From contig NZ_LT800494.1 of the NCBI RefSeq assembly GCF_900166665.1, positions 4,094,544-4,158,543 of the forward strand: a stretch of 64,000 bases of DNA. The letters are read 5' to 3'. Shown piece after piece: positions 18,439 to 29,777 of this stretch (positions are counted from its first letter, which is position 1; each line of letters begins with the position of its first letter). A model generated the notes under the pieces. The model did no database searches and was not told where the DNA came from. It saw only the letters and a program-made list of their open reading frames with translations. The position numbers and the translations under genes are program-made. The DNA comes from Cytobacillus gottheilii. Lineage in GTDB: Bacteria; Bacillota; Bacilli; Bacillales; Cytobacillaceae.

Positions 18439-19962
18439 CTATTTATTAGCTGGCTTACGCGGTTTTGGTTTGAAATATAACCCAAGCTCTTTCTTCTCTT
18501 TTGCCAATGACCGGTACAGAGAGACCATCATTAATATGACAATAATGGAGAATGGGAAGGCTGCTCCGATAAGAATGTTTTGAAGAGCCTGCAGACCGCC
18601 ACTGTATAAAAGAGTCAGCGCAATTGTAGATTGTGCAATCCCCCAAGTCAGCTTGATTGTATTTGGTGGTGTAAGTGACCCATTTGTCGTCTGCATTCCA
18701 AGTACAAATGTCGCCGAATCGGCTGACGTAATAAAGAATGTACAAATCAGCACGAGTGCTACTATAGAAAGAATTGTAGACATCGGGAACTCGTTAAAGA
18801 CCGCAAATAGTACTTCCTCTGTTACATATTGCGACAAGTCAATATTCCCAGCATTTTGAACATCAATTGCCGATGTGCCAAATACAGCAAACCAGAAGAA
18901 GCTTACAATACTAGGAAGCAGAAGAACACCTATTAAAAATTCTCGTATCGTTCTTCCTCTTGAAACACGCGCAATAAATATGCCAACAAATGGTGACCAT
19001 GATAGCCACCATGCCCAATAGAAGATCGTCCATGCATTAATCCAAGAACGATGATCTTCATTTAAAGGAGCGATTCGGAAGCTCATTTGGACAATATTTT
19101 GAATATAGCCTCCTAATGAATCAGTAAACAAATTCAAAATAAGAATCGTTGGTCCCGCAATAAACATTAGAATCAATAACGCAACGGCTAAGAACATATT
19201 TGCATTACTTAGGATCTTAATTCCCTTGCTTAACCCAGACCATGCAGACATTAAGAAAAGGACCGTAACGATTGCAATAATAATAAACTGCACCATGAAG
19301 TTATTTGGAATTCCAAACAAATAGGACAAGCCTCCATTAATCTGTGCAGCCCCAAATCCTAAAGTAGTCGCTACTCCAATCACTGTAGCAAATACTGCTA
19401 AGACATCTATCAATGTGCCAAGTCGACCTTCCATTCTTTTTGCACCTAAGACAGGCTTTAACGTGGCTGAGATAAGACCAGATTCCCCTTTGCGGAATTG
19501 AAAGTAAGCCAGCGCAAGTGCAACGATTGCATAAATCCCCCAAGCATGGATTCCCCAATGGAAGAAAGTATATCTCATAGCCTCTTTCGTGGCAGAATTT
19601 GATCCTCCCTCAGCAAGCGGCGGATCAATAAAGTGGGAAAGCGGTTCGGCTGCTCCCCAGAAAACTAAGCCAATACCCATTCCTGCACTAAAAAGCATCG
19701 CAAACCAAGATGACTTTGTGTACTCAGGTTTTTCGTCTGGCTTTCCTAATTTAATTGCACCAACCGGACTAAAAATAAGAAATATACAAAAAAGTACAAT
19801 GATGGTTACCAGAATCAAATAATACCATCCAAAGGCTGTTGAGAAAAATGCCTGAATATTGCCTGTCGCCTCTTCGAAAGTTTCAGGTGCAGCAATACCA
19901 AATATGACAGCTGCAAGCACGATCGCAACTGATATCCAAAAAACGTTTGTTATTTTACTCAT
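18439..19962 (-). CDS. BCCT-family betaine/choline/carnitine transporter
   Basis: A 507-residue, 12-helix sodium- or proton-coupled carrier for betaine-type compatible solutes (OpuD/BetT family). Family motifs seen: [20 protein letters not shown] (the glycine stretch and Trp of TM3), [40 protein letters not shown] (the BCCT signature in TM8), and [15 protein letters not shown] 19962 follows AAAGGAATATTCT; the 17-codon upstream extension lacks support. It lies near the orphan OpuAC-like protein, so this part of the chromosome is rich in osmoprotectant uptake genes. Confidence 0.93.
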   Translation of the reverse strand: MSKITNVFWISVAIVLAAVIFGIAAPETFEEATGNIQAFFSTAFGWYYLILVTIIVLFCIFLIFSPVGAIKLGKPDEKPEYTKSSWFAMLFSAGMGIGLVFWGAAEPLSHFIDPPLAEGGSNSATKEAMRYTFFHWGIHAWGIYAIVALALAYFQFRKGESGLISATLKPVLGAKRMEGRLGTLIDVLAVFATVIGVATTLGFGAAQINGGLSYLFGIPNNFMVQFIIIAIVTVLFLMSAWSGLSKGIKILSNANMFLAVALLILMFIAGPTILILNLFTDSLGGYIQNIVQMSFRIAPLNEDHRSWINAWTIFYWAWWLSWSPFVGIFIARVSRGRTIREFLIGVLLLPSIVSFFWFAVFGTSAIDVQNAGNIDLSQYVTEEVLFAVFNEFPMSTILSIVALVLICTFFITSADSATFVLGMQTTNGSLTPPNTIKLTWGIAQSTIALTLLYSGGLQALQNILIGAAFPFSIIVILMMVSLYRSLAKEKKELGLYFKPKPRKPANK

Positions 19963-20580
19963 AGAATATTCCTTTCTCTGTAAAATACTGTTCCTTATAA
20001 ATACAAATAACATCCTTTTATAACTTTTCCCAAAATCTCCACTTTAAGTTCAAAGATTCTATATTTTTTATTATGAATTGTTAATTTATGTTGAATAAAC
20101 GGGGTTATTTGAGGTGATTCCCCAGGTGGAATTGCCAATTTTGCAGGAAATAAAAGAGTACAATAATTAATAATTTCCAAAAAGTATCCTATGCCATAAA
20201 AGGATGTACTTGGCTATAAGGTATTATGCCAACTGCTATATCTTAACATATCTGAGCTTCTTAAAAAAAGCGAGAAGCAATACTCAATGTCTTTTAAGGC
20301 ATCAATTTTTGTCCGCATTTCAGAAAAAAACTCTTTCTTTATTCATCGATTTTCTGCTCAATTTGTATCTTTCGAAAAGTATTAATAAAGGTTGCTATTA
20401 CTACATTTTTAAGCAGTAAACTTTCTTCTGAATGCTTTTATTTTTTGATTTTTGAAAACGTTAAACAATTTTCAACAAAAAATTTTTTTATTTTTTTTTA
20501 TTTTTTTAGCTGATTCCAACTATACACTTCCAAAATATAGGGATATAGTCTTTTAGATTACACTTAAAATTAGACAGTGT
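19963..20580. other. AT-rich intergenic region
   Basis: About 600 bp with no gene I can support. An inverted repeat TTTGAAAA...TTTTCAACA surrounds CGTTAAACA near 20452-20478. It loosely resembles a catabolite-response element but does not fit the consensus well. The BCCT promoter probably lies at the left end. Confidence 0.5.
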
Positions 20581-20588
20581 TTTTCTGT

Positions 20589-20616
20589 TTGACAATTCGC
20601 TGAAAATTGTTAAAAT
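20589..20616 (+). promoter_or_regulatory. Sigma-A promoter of the iron-alcohol-dehydrogenase gene
   Basis: TTGACA (20589-20594), a 16-bp spacer and TAAAAT (20611-20616), with an extended TG at 20608-20609. Transcription would start just before the RAT at 20637. Confidence 0.75.
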
Positions 20617-20636
20617 ACATATATTCTAAATATTTA

Positions 20637-20711
20637 GGCCTGTGACTGTCCTTGCAGGCAAGACCTAAATTAGCAGTTTGTTTTTATGTTGCTGAATTAG
20701 GTCTTTTTTTA
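20637..20711 (+). promoter_or_regulatory. RAT antiterminator element overlapping a terminator (LicT/BglG-type switch)
   Basis: Positions 20637-20665 match the 29-nt ribonucleic antiterminator consensus: GG at 1-2, TGT at 5-7, ACTG at 9-12, GCAGGCAA at 18-25 and ACC at 27-29. Compared with the licT RAT in this window, U4 and A26 are changed together to C and G. The 3' side overlaps the 5' arm (AGACCTAAATTAGCA, 20661-20675) of a terminator whose other arm is TGCTGAATTAGGTCT (20690-20704), followed by seven T. Only one of the two structures can form, as in bgl/sac systems. Confidence 0.85.
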
Positions 20712-20736
20712 TTTTAATGAAAAGGAGTTAAAAAGC

Positions 20737-21816
20737 ATGAAACCAGAGGATATCGTAAGAAGCGGTCCAAACCAGTATGTTTGTAAGGAAGGGGTCTTAA
20801 AAGATATTTCTTTCTTTTTAAAGGACTTTCAATCTCCTGTTGTAGTGACAGGACATAAATCCTTTGAAGCGTTTACTCATTACACAAGCCTTCCTTCTCA
20901 TGTAGAAGTTCTTCAGCATAGTGGATATAGCTCAGATTCTGCTATTAACTCTCTAGCAGATCGTGCTCGTCAAGCAGATGTCATTATTGGCATTGGCGGA
21001 GGAATTATCCTCGACACCGCTAAATCGGTCGCCGACACATTAAACATTGAAGTGATTACGATTCCAACCGTCGTTGGCACATGTGCTGCGACCACTCCTT
21101 TAAGTGTTATTTATGATAACTCCGGCTCATTTATTAGAGTCGATTACCATAAGCGTTCCAGCTATTTCACATTAATTGATCCGGTCATGCTCCTTAGCTC
21201 TCCCGCTGACTACTTTAAAGGTGGAATTGGGGATACATTAGCCAAATGGTACGAGGCCGAGGCCATTATTCGAAACACAATGAAAGATGATAACTTTTCG
21301 ATTATGATTCATTCAGGCTTACAGCATGCCGCATTTATTAAGGAAATATTATTAAAAGAAAGTTTAACGGCACTTGAAAGTTTGGAAACAAACACTGTTT
21401 CTCCTTCCTTTACGAAGGTCGTTGAATCCGTAATCACCTTAGCCGGAACGGTAGGCGGATATGCCGGTCGCTACGGCAGAATGGCTGGTGCCCATGCCAT
21501 TCACAATGGACTCAGCTTTGTAAAAGAAACCCATAGTATTCTTCATGGACAAAAAGTGGCATATGGAATTTTGGTGCAACTCATTGTAGAAAATCGCCAT
21601 GCCGAAGTGGAAGAACTTATACCTTTTTATAAGGCACTCAGCTTTCCTATCAACTTAAAAGATTTGAATGTCACTGAAAATCACAGTCAAGCCATGGCAC
21701 TCGTCGCAGCACATGCAAGTAAACCGGAGGAATCCCTGCAGCTAATGGGCACATTTAGCGAAGCGGATGTCATCCATGCTATGGAACAGCTCGAAACCAT
21801 ATTGGTAGGGAATTGA
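20737..21816 (+). CDS. Iron-containing alcohol dehydrogenase family protein (YbdH/glycerol-dehydrogenase-like)
   Basis: A 359-residue NAD(P)-dependent dehydrogenase of the Fe-ADH/GldA-like fold. It has the dinucleotide-binding GIGGGIILDTAKSVAD (about 87-102), the TIPTVVGTCAATTPLSVIYD segment, and metal ligands that can be proposed as D155 in LIDPVMLL, H246 in GAHAIHNG and H262 in HSILHGQKVAYG (approximate numbering). The closest family I recognise is the hydroxycarboxylate dehydrogenase YbdH/HcxA group; the substrate is unknown. ATG follows AAAAGGAG. It is monocistronic between a RAT-terminator leader and a terminator, so expression should depend on a BglG/LicT-type antiterminator and thus on PTS sugar status. 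Confidence 0.85.
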   Translation: MKPEDIVRSGPNQYVCKEGVLKDISFFLKDFQSPVVVTGHKSFEAFTHYTSLPSHVEVLQHSGYSSDSAINSLADRARQADVIIGIGGGIILDTAKSVADTLNIEVITIPTVVGTCAATTPLSVIYDNSGSFIRVDYHKRSSYFTLIDPVMLLSSPADYFKGGIGDTLAKWYEAEAIIRNTMKDDNFSIMIHSGLQHAAFIKEILLKESLTALESLETNTVSPSFTKVVESVITLAGTVGGYAGRYGRMAGAHAIHNGLSFVKETHSILHGQKVAYGILVQLIVENRHAEVEELIPFYKALSFPINLKDLNVTENHSQAMALVAAHASKPEESLQLMGTFSEADVIHAMEQLETILVGN

Positions 21817-21822
21817 TTTAAT

Positions 21823-21853
21823 TCGGGTGGTCATGCGACTGCCCGATTTTTTT
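21823..21853 (+). terminator. Intrinsic terminator after the Fe-ADH gene
   Basis: TCGGGTGGTC pairs with GACTGCCCGA (one mismatch, one G-U), followed by TTTTTTT. Confidence 0.8.
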
Positions 21854-21933
21854 GCTTCATACTGTATTTCAAATTTATTGTTATTTAACTGAAATTTAAA
21901 AGCTTATTTGTTTCTTCAGGCTAAATAAGACAG

Positions 21934-21966
21934 AAAGGCCTCCGTATTTACGAAGGCCTTTTTTAT
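21934..21966 (+). terminator. Second terminator-like hairpin
   Basis: AAGGCCTCCG pairs largely with CGAAGGCCTT, followed by TTTTATT. It backs up the terminator at 21823. Confidence 0.65.
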
Positions 21967-22058
21967 TCGGATTGATCTAACTTGTGATGTCTTCTTCGAA
22001 TATAGATACTACGTTTTTAAAAGGAGTGTATGGCGATTGGAATACACTTCCATCCTAG

Positions 22059-22799
22059 TTAATCTTTCGGTATCTCTATATCCTGCCTTTGCATTCTTCT
22101 AATATATTCTAGTTCAACCCCGCCATAAGTTCCGTTTCCGCCAAAGGAGCGTTCAGGAACAGCCTCTTCACGTTCTGCATCATAGGCGATCCATCCAAAA
22201 TACATATACATCTCAGAATAGAAGCTGCTCGTTATCGTTGACTGTTTTGCCATTTCCACTTCAATAAAAGGATTCATAAAAGCTGTCCATTCTGGTGGAA
22301 GCTCCACTATTCCATAGGATTCATCTCCAAGTGAAACCGTTTCCTTCATTTGAACTTTTGGATCGTAGAATTCAATTCCATCCGTCATACGATATCCTCT
22401 GTCTCTAATTAAGAATAAATCGATAGATCCTAATTGATCATCAGGATGAATATTCCATATGAAGCGATAGCTCGAAGGATCATTAGGGTTAGTTTTCCAA
22501 AGCATCGGATCTCCTTTTGTATTGACTGAATTTATCGTCCACTTTTTGTTATGCCAAGTCCATGAAGTAAATCCATAATTCTCCTTATTTGAAATAAACG
22601 GGACCAGAACATTGCGTTCGTCAATAAAAATGGTATCCTGGATGACTGCCGCATCAGCTTGAGGGTAAATGCTATTAATCTCTTTTACCAGTTGTTCGTC
22701 TGCTGGCATAGAGGAAGGATCCGCAAAGAAGTACCAGTATGTGATTGCTGCTAAAAGGACCAATAGGACCCCAAGTCCTATGAGGTATTTTTTCTTCAT
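22059..22799 (-). CDS. Membrane-anchored protein of unknown function
   Basis: 246 residues: one N-terminal membrane anchor (about 5-27, MKKKYLIGLGVLLVLLAAI) and a soluble domain outside the membrane, rich in aromatic residues, with no motif I recognise (SWTWHNKKWTINSV, PNDPSSYRFIWNIHPDDQLG, GIVELPPEWTAFMNPF). The start has a strong GGGGGGAGAATAAG site. It begins 4 bp after the preceding gene, so the two form a pair and may act together at the membrane. Confidence 0.75.
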   Translation of the reverse strand: MKKKYLIGLGVLLVLLAAITYWYFFADPSSMPADEQLVKEINSIYPQADAAVIQDTIFIDERNVLVPFISNKENYGFTSWTWHNKKWTINSVNTKGDPMLWKTNPNDPSSYRFIWNIHPDDQLGSIDLFLIRDRGYRMTDGIEFYDPKVQMKETVSLGDESYGIVELPPEWTAFMNPFIEVEMAKQSTITSSFYSEMYMYFGWIAYDAEREEAVPERSFGGNGTYGGVELEYIRRMQRQDIEIPKD

Positions 22800-22803
22800 T
22801 ATC

Positions 22804-23487
22804 TTATTCTCCCCCCTTAAGCAGGGATTCTTCTGAGCGTAGATATAATTGCTTTTCAGGCGTTGTTATTAAAAGACCTTTGCCATCTTCTTCGATATAA
22901 ATAATAGCTGAGATACCGCTCCCCCACCTTGGAGAAAGCTCAATAAGCTGATAAGGAAACCGTTCGTTGACTATATTTTCTTCTCCATATGCAAATGTCT
23001 CTTCATACCACTCACCACCCATAATGGCTGCTTCCTTCATTGTTTCCATCTGATTTAGGAGGCTTTCTTTGTTTAATATTTGCTCCTCTGCTGAGGGGTG
23101 AATATGAATAACAGAAGCATTCTCAATGTTAGAAATATACGTAGATGGATTGTCAGGATAAACGAGCTGCTGAAGAGGTATTGCTAACAAGGTTAATGCT
23201 AAAAAAATAAAATTCCCCAGGAACCCTAACCATGCAAACTTTCGATATGTCTCCCAGCGTCCTTCTTTTCGTTTAAGAATAAAGTATAGTACCCAGACTC
23301 CAAGTGGAAGAAGCGGAATTCTTAAAAGCGTGCCAATAAGCACCCAATGAAACGAAAAAGTAAATAAACCAGCAAAAAGAACAATCATAATTTTCCATAT
23401 TTTTGGTTTAACAGTTTGTTTTCTATAAATTCGAATAGCAATATACGCAATAATGCCCCATCCTACAACGGTAATTAGAATTGTCAT
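22804..23487 (-). CDS. Multi-pass membrane protein of unknown function
   Basis: About 227 residues from ATG 23487. There are four likely membrane helices in the first half (MTILITVVGWGIIAYIAI, IMIVLFAGLFTFSFHWVLIG, LPLGVWVLYFIL and GFLGNFIFLALTLLAI) and an extracytoplasmic C-terminal domain of about 110 residues. The start is unclear: a strong AAAGGAGGTG lies 30 bp before this ATG, with only non-standard codons such as ATA 23517 at the proper distance. The in-frame extension up to 23583 is the translation of an interspersed repeat. It is coupled to the gene at 22059. Confidence 0.65.
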   Translation of the reverse strand: MTILITVVGWGIIAYIAIRIYRKQTVKPKIWKIMIVLFAGLFTFSFHWVLIGTLLRIPLLPLGVWVLYFILKRKEGRWETYRKFAWLGFLGNFIFLALTLLAIPLQQLVYPDNPSTYISNIENASVIHIHPSAEEQILNKESLLNQMETMKEAAIMGGEWYEETFAYGEENIVNERFPYQLIELSPRWGSGISAIIYIEEDGKGLLITTPEKQLYLRSEESLLKGGE

Positions 23488-23535
23488 AAGATTGAAGACA
23501 GGAAAATTTAATTCTATTTGAAACACCTCCTTTTT

Positions 23536-23584
23536 TCTGTCACAGTGACGCCCCGGAAAATCTTGTTTCATAGATTGTTCCACA
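23536..23584 (+). repeat. GTCACAGTGACGCCCCGG interspersed repeat, copy 1
   Basis: It reads CTGTCACAGTGACGCCCCGG, then AAAATCTTGTTTCATAGATT and GTTCCACAG. The core GTCACAGTGAC is a perfect palindrome. It lies between the DUF1992 gene and the membrane gene pair. Other copies are at 28701, 31284, 36651 and 38414. Confidence 0.85.
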
Positions 23585-23626
23585 GAACGCCCCTGGGAAA
23601 GTTAGCGCTCTCAATTAGCTGAAGGA

Positions 23627-23959
23627 TCACCAAATATTTTTTGCTTCAGCTAAGTTTTCTAGGGATATGAGATTTTTTTGCATAGGTGCTGGACATATTT
23701 TATTATATTTTATGATGTGTTCATTAATTATTTTTACATCTTCTTCGGATTGGCACCGATGAACAGATTCTGAAATTTGCTTTTGTAATTTCAGCCACTC
23801 AGGCAAGTAGCCAGCGTCTTTTGCGATCTTCTGAAAGTTTTGATAAACATCCCTTTCCAAATACCCTTTTGGCAGGGGCTTTCCTTTGCCCTTTAAAGTA
23901 TCTTTCTCACCTGCGTTTTCTAAAATATCGCCTATTAGATCATTGTATTTTCTCTCCAT
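23627..23959 (-). CDS. DUF1992 (DnaJ-homologue C28-like) protein
   Basis: A 110-residue cytosolic protein with the conserved N-terminal DUF1992 features: IGDILENAGEKDTLKGKGKPLPKGYLERD and a following LPEWLKLQKQI. In animals the domain occurs in DNAJC28; in bacteria it stands alone and its function is unknown. The Gly-Lys-Gly-Lys-Pro-Leu motif is intact and the length is typical. Monocistronic, with ATG preceded by GGGGGAATACG. Confidence 0.85.
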   Translation of the reverse strand: MERKYNDLIGDILENAGEKDTLKGKGKPLPKGYLERDVYQNFQKIAKDAGYLPEWLKLQKQISESVHRCQSEEDVKIINEHIIKYNKICPAPMQKNLISLENLAEAKNIW

Positions 23960-24136
23960 CGTATTCCCCCTTGATCTCCTGTCTATAAAACGTACTCATT
24001 TAAGTTTAGAATTAACCCCTTATTTTGTAAATGTTGTCCCTCAAATTAAACTAAATTCAGTGAAAATAGGACATGTGTGAGGTAAAGAATACACCCTAAG
24101 GCTGCACTGGTGATGTTCCCTCTTATAAACAGGAAA

Positions 24137-24171
24137 GACCCTAAAATCATAAAAGATATGATTTCAGGGTC
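24137..24171 (-). terminator. Terminator-like hairpin after bglH
   Basis: GACCCTAAAATCAT and ATGATTTCAGGGTC form a 14-bp stem with one mismatch. The T tail is weak, but it sits right after the bglH stop codon. Confidence 0.7.
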
Positions 24172-24185
24172 TCATCTTAAAATTC

Positions 24186-25670
<1,485 letters not shown>

Positions 25671-25680
25671 TTACTTAAAA

Positions 25681-27537
<1,857 letters not shown>

Positions 27538-27631
27538 TCATTCTCCTTTAAATGGTTAAAAGACTGCATTTCTATTTATTTTTAGTATCTTTTGAATCAT
27601 CTATTTCATACCTCATCACATCTTCAGCAAA

Positions 27632-27702
27632 GAAAAAAACCTAAACTGACCCCTTCCCATTTGAAAGAGTCAATTTAGGTTTTGCCTCGTAAGTTACAAT
27701 CC
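27632..27702 (-). promoter_or_regulatory. Shortened RAT and overlapping terminator before bglP
   Basis: On the minus strand a RAT-like sequence (27702-27678) reads GGATTGTAACT, then TACG, then AGGCAAAACC: 25 nt instead of 29, the apical hairpin being four bases shorter. It overlaps the first arm of a terminator (AACCTAAATTGAC / GTCAGTTTAGGTT, then TTTTTT). It sits only 20 bp after the licT stop codon, making an internal attenuator in the operon. Confidence 0.85.
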
Positions 27703-27723
27703 TAAAAAAACATATTTATTTAT

Positions 27724-28554
27724 TTATTTATTTAAAACACGTTGAATATGAATAGTTAGATAAAGCATTTCTTCCTCTGTTAACTCATATTTATATTTAT
27801 TTTCTACAAATTTTTTAATTTTTTGTGTGCATTGATACGCATTGGGATACTTACTTTTTATCACATTAATCAGATCATCTTCATCCTTATTCTTGTAATG
27901 CGAACCCTTCACTAGTCTATGTGCAAAAAACTTCAAATGAGTAATAAAACGATAGTAATTTAATGAATTCTCATCAAACTCAATTTTCAGATGATACTTA
28001 ACGATGGTTAAAATATCTTGTATCACCTTCGTCATGTCAATGAGGTTTGTCATATCTTCGTTTAGTTGAGCATTTACGATATGAAGTGCGATGAAAGCTG
28101 CTTCATCTTCTGGCAAGATCACATTAAATTGATCACAAATCATATTTAATGCTTCCAGTCCAATTTCAAACTCTTCCTTATACAAATGCTTCGTTTCCCA
28201 TAACAATCCATTTTTTATCGGCAAATTGTCATTGTGCCTCTCAATTGCAAAATGGATATGATCTGTCAAAGATATATAAATACTATCATTTAATTTCTTG
28301 CCTAACTTCATTTTTGCATATTGAATGATCTTTTCAGAGAGTTCCATATATTCCATAGGAATATCCGAGATAAGGGTTTTAAACTTCTTTGTAATATCAT
28401 CATCTTCCGAAGTGAAAACTTTATCGATTTGTTTCTCATTAATTTGATCACCAGAACGTTTATTGAAAGCAATCCCACGTCCCATAACAATTACTTCTTG
28501 ATCATCCTTAATTGAGACAACAACATTGTTGTTTAAAATTTTTACGATTTTCAC
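27724..28554 (-). CDS. licT: BglG/LicT-family transcriptional antiterminator
   Basis: 276 residues: an RNA-binding CAT domain (1-55, MKIVKILNNNVVVSIKDDQE, VMGRGIAFNKRSGD) and two PTS regulation domains. PRD1 has DHIHFAIERHND, PRD2 has the conserved His in THLKFFAHR and LTIHIQRVL. It binds RAT RNA and prevents termination when the inducing sugar is present and HPr signals lack of glucose. GTG start with CGGAGGTGAAGAA. It is itself preceded by a RAT/terminator, so it should be autoregulated, and is followed by a second RAT in front of bglP. Confidence 0.95.
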   Translation of the reverse strand: MKIVKILNNNVVVSIKDDQEVIVMGRGIAFNKRSGDQINEKQIDKVFTSEDDDITKKFKTLISDIPMEYMELSEKIIQYAKMKLGKKLNDSIYISLTDHIHFAIERHNDNLPIKNGLLWETKHLYKEEFEIGLEALNMICDQFNVILPEDEAAFIALHIVNAQLNEDMTNLIDMTKVIQDILTIVKYHLKIEFDENSLNYYRFITHLKFFAHRLVKGSHYKNKDEDDLINVIKSKYPNAYQCTQKIKKFVENKYKYELTEEEMLYLTIHIQRVLNK

Positions 28555-28572
28555 TTCTTCACCTCCGATAAC

Positions 28573-28641
28573 AAAAAGGCAAAACCGCCCCCTGTTAATG
28601 TAAAAAGGTCTCGGTTTTGCCTGATTTAACAGTTACAATCC
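28573..28641 (-). promoter_or_regulatory. RAT and overlapping terminator in the licT leader
   Basis: The 29-nt RAT (28641-28613) begins GGATTGTAACTGTT and ends CAGGCAAAACC, a full match to the LicT/SacT consensus. Its 3' end AGGCAAAACCG (28622-28612) is also the first arm of a terminator closed by CGGTTTTGCCT (28587-28577) and TTTTTG. Confidence 0.92.
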
Positions 28642-28663
28642 GTCTTGTATGCGCTTTAAGTAC

Positions 28664-28693
28664 ATAGTACTATACTAACTTTTGAATTGCAAG
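28664..28693 (-). promoter_or_regulatory. Likely sigma-A promoter of the licT-bglP-bglH operon
   Basis: On the minus strand TTGCAA (28688-28693), an 18-bp spacer and TACTAT (28664-28669), about 23 bp before the RAT. It abuts the interspersed repeat at 28701. Confidence 0.6.
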
Positions 28694-28700
28694 TACTTTA

Positions 28701-28747
28701 AGTGTCACAGGGACACCCCGGAAAATCTTGTTTCACAGATTATTCCA
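28701..28747 (+). repeat. GTCACAGTGACGCCCCGG interspersed repeat, copy 2
   Basis: It reads AGTGTCACAGGGACACCCCG, then GAAAATCTTGTTTCACAGAT and TATTCCACAG. It overlaps the last codons of the neighbouring LysR-type gene, so the ending A-L-W-N-N-L-stop of that protein is encoded by the repeat. Confidence 0.85.
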
Positions 28748-29656
28748 CAGGGCATTGGATTTTTTATTCCAGTAAAAGGCTGCATAACGGATAAATTCTC
28801 TCGCCGGATGGCTCAGGTAACTGCCCTTTTTATATGATGCATAGATTTTCCAGGTTGGTTTTTGACTTATTGAAAAGTATTTTACATTAGGATGGTTTTG
28901 GGCATATATTACTGGAATAACCGAACAGCATAATCCTTCAGCAACCATCTTAAATAGAGTTTGACAGCTTCTTGTCTCTAGTAAAATATTGATCTTACAT
29001 TCACTTGTAAGCTGATCGAAGAGATCTCGTAAAGTGGAACCCTTTTGCATAATGGCAAAGGAATCTTCTTTAAACTGCTCCAAGCTGATCTCAGGGAGAT
29101 GTTCTCCCAAAGCTCCTCCTAATTCGGCAAGGTAATGGGACACGGGAACCGCTAGAATAATTTCTTCAGCACAGATAGAGATATGTTCATCATTCGTTTT
29201 TTGGTGATCCTGTAAGGTAAGAAAGCCAATATCAAGATTTCCTGCAGCGATCTCATTTTGCTGCTGGCGGACTGTAAGCTCGTAAGGTTCCACTTTCACA
29301 TGAGGAAATTGTTTATAGAATAAAGGATAGACAGAGGCAAACATTTCGGAACCACGCTCTGGAGTAAAGCCTAAGCTTAATTTTCCTTTTTGCTTCTCTA
29401 ATAGGTCATTGATTTGATTATATGTATCTTTTTTTATTTGAAGCATTTTCTTGGCATTTTCACTATAAATCTTCCCTGCTGAAGTTAACTGCCAATTCGC
29501 TCTTGAGCGCATGAAAAGCTGTGTGCCAAGTTCCTTTTCTAATCTAAGAAGCTGCTGATTGAGGGCTGACTGGGTGATAAACAGCTTCTCTGCCGCTCGT
29601 GTAATATTCTTTTCCTCAGCTATTTTTATGATATATTCCAGCTGCTTTAAATCCAT
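28733..29656 (-). CDS. LysR-family transcriptional regulator
   Basis: 307 residues with the LysR winged HTH at the N-terminus (MDLKQLEYIIKIAEEKNITR, AAEKLFITQSALNQQLLRLE) and a periplasmic-binding-like effector domain (LSLGFTPERGSEMFASVYP, CSVIPVIYA). It is divergent from garD with about 120 bp between start codons, so it most likely controls galactarate use. The last six residues derive from an interspersed repeat, which suggests that the native C-terminus was replaced or extended. Confidence 0.9.
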   Translation of the reverse strand: MDLKQLEYIIKIAEEKNITRAAEKLFITQSALNQQLLRLEKELGTQLFMRSRANWQLTSAGKIYSENAKKMLQIKKDTYNQINDLLEKQKGKLSLGFTPERGSEMFASVYPLFYKQFPHVKVEPYELTVRQQQNEIAAGNLDIGFLTLQDHQKTNDEHISICAEEIILAVPVSHYLAELGGALGEHLPEISLEQFKEDSFAIMQKGSTLRDLFDQLTSECKINILLETRSCQTLFKMVAEGLCCSVIPVIYAQNHPNVKYFSISQKPTWKIYASYKKGSYLSHPAREFIRYAAFYWNKKSNALWNNL

Positions 29657-29777
29657 TCACACTTCACCCCTAACTCTTAATTTTCCTAAGAGCAGTCTAA
29701 AATGATTAACGTTTTCTTCTATTTTCTCTAAGCGTACAATGAAGGCAAAGAAAGAACAAGACTCTAGGAGGAAAAAC

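Noticed and set aside
20452..20478. Possible catabolite-response element upstream of the Fe-ADH promoter
   Set aside because: The sequence TGAAAACGTTAAACA does not fit the cre consensus spacing well; not listed as a regulatory site.
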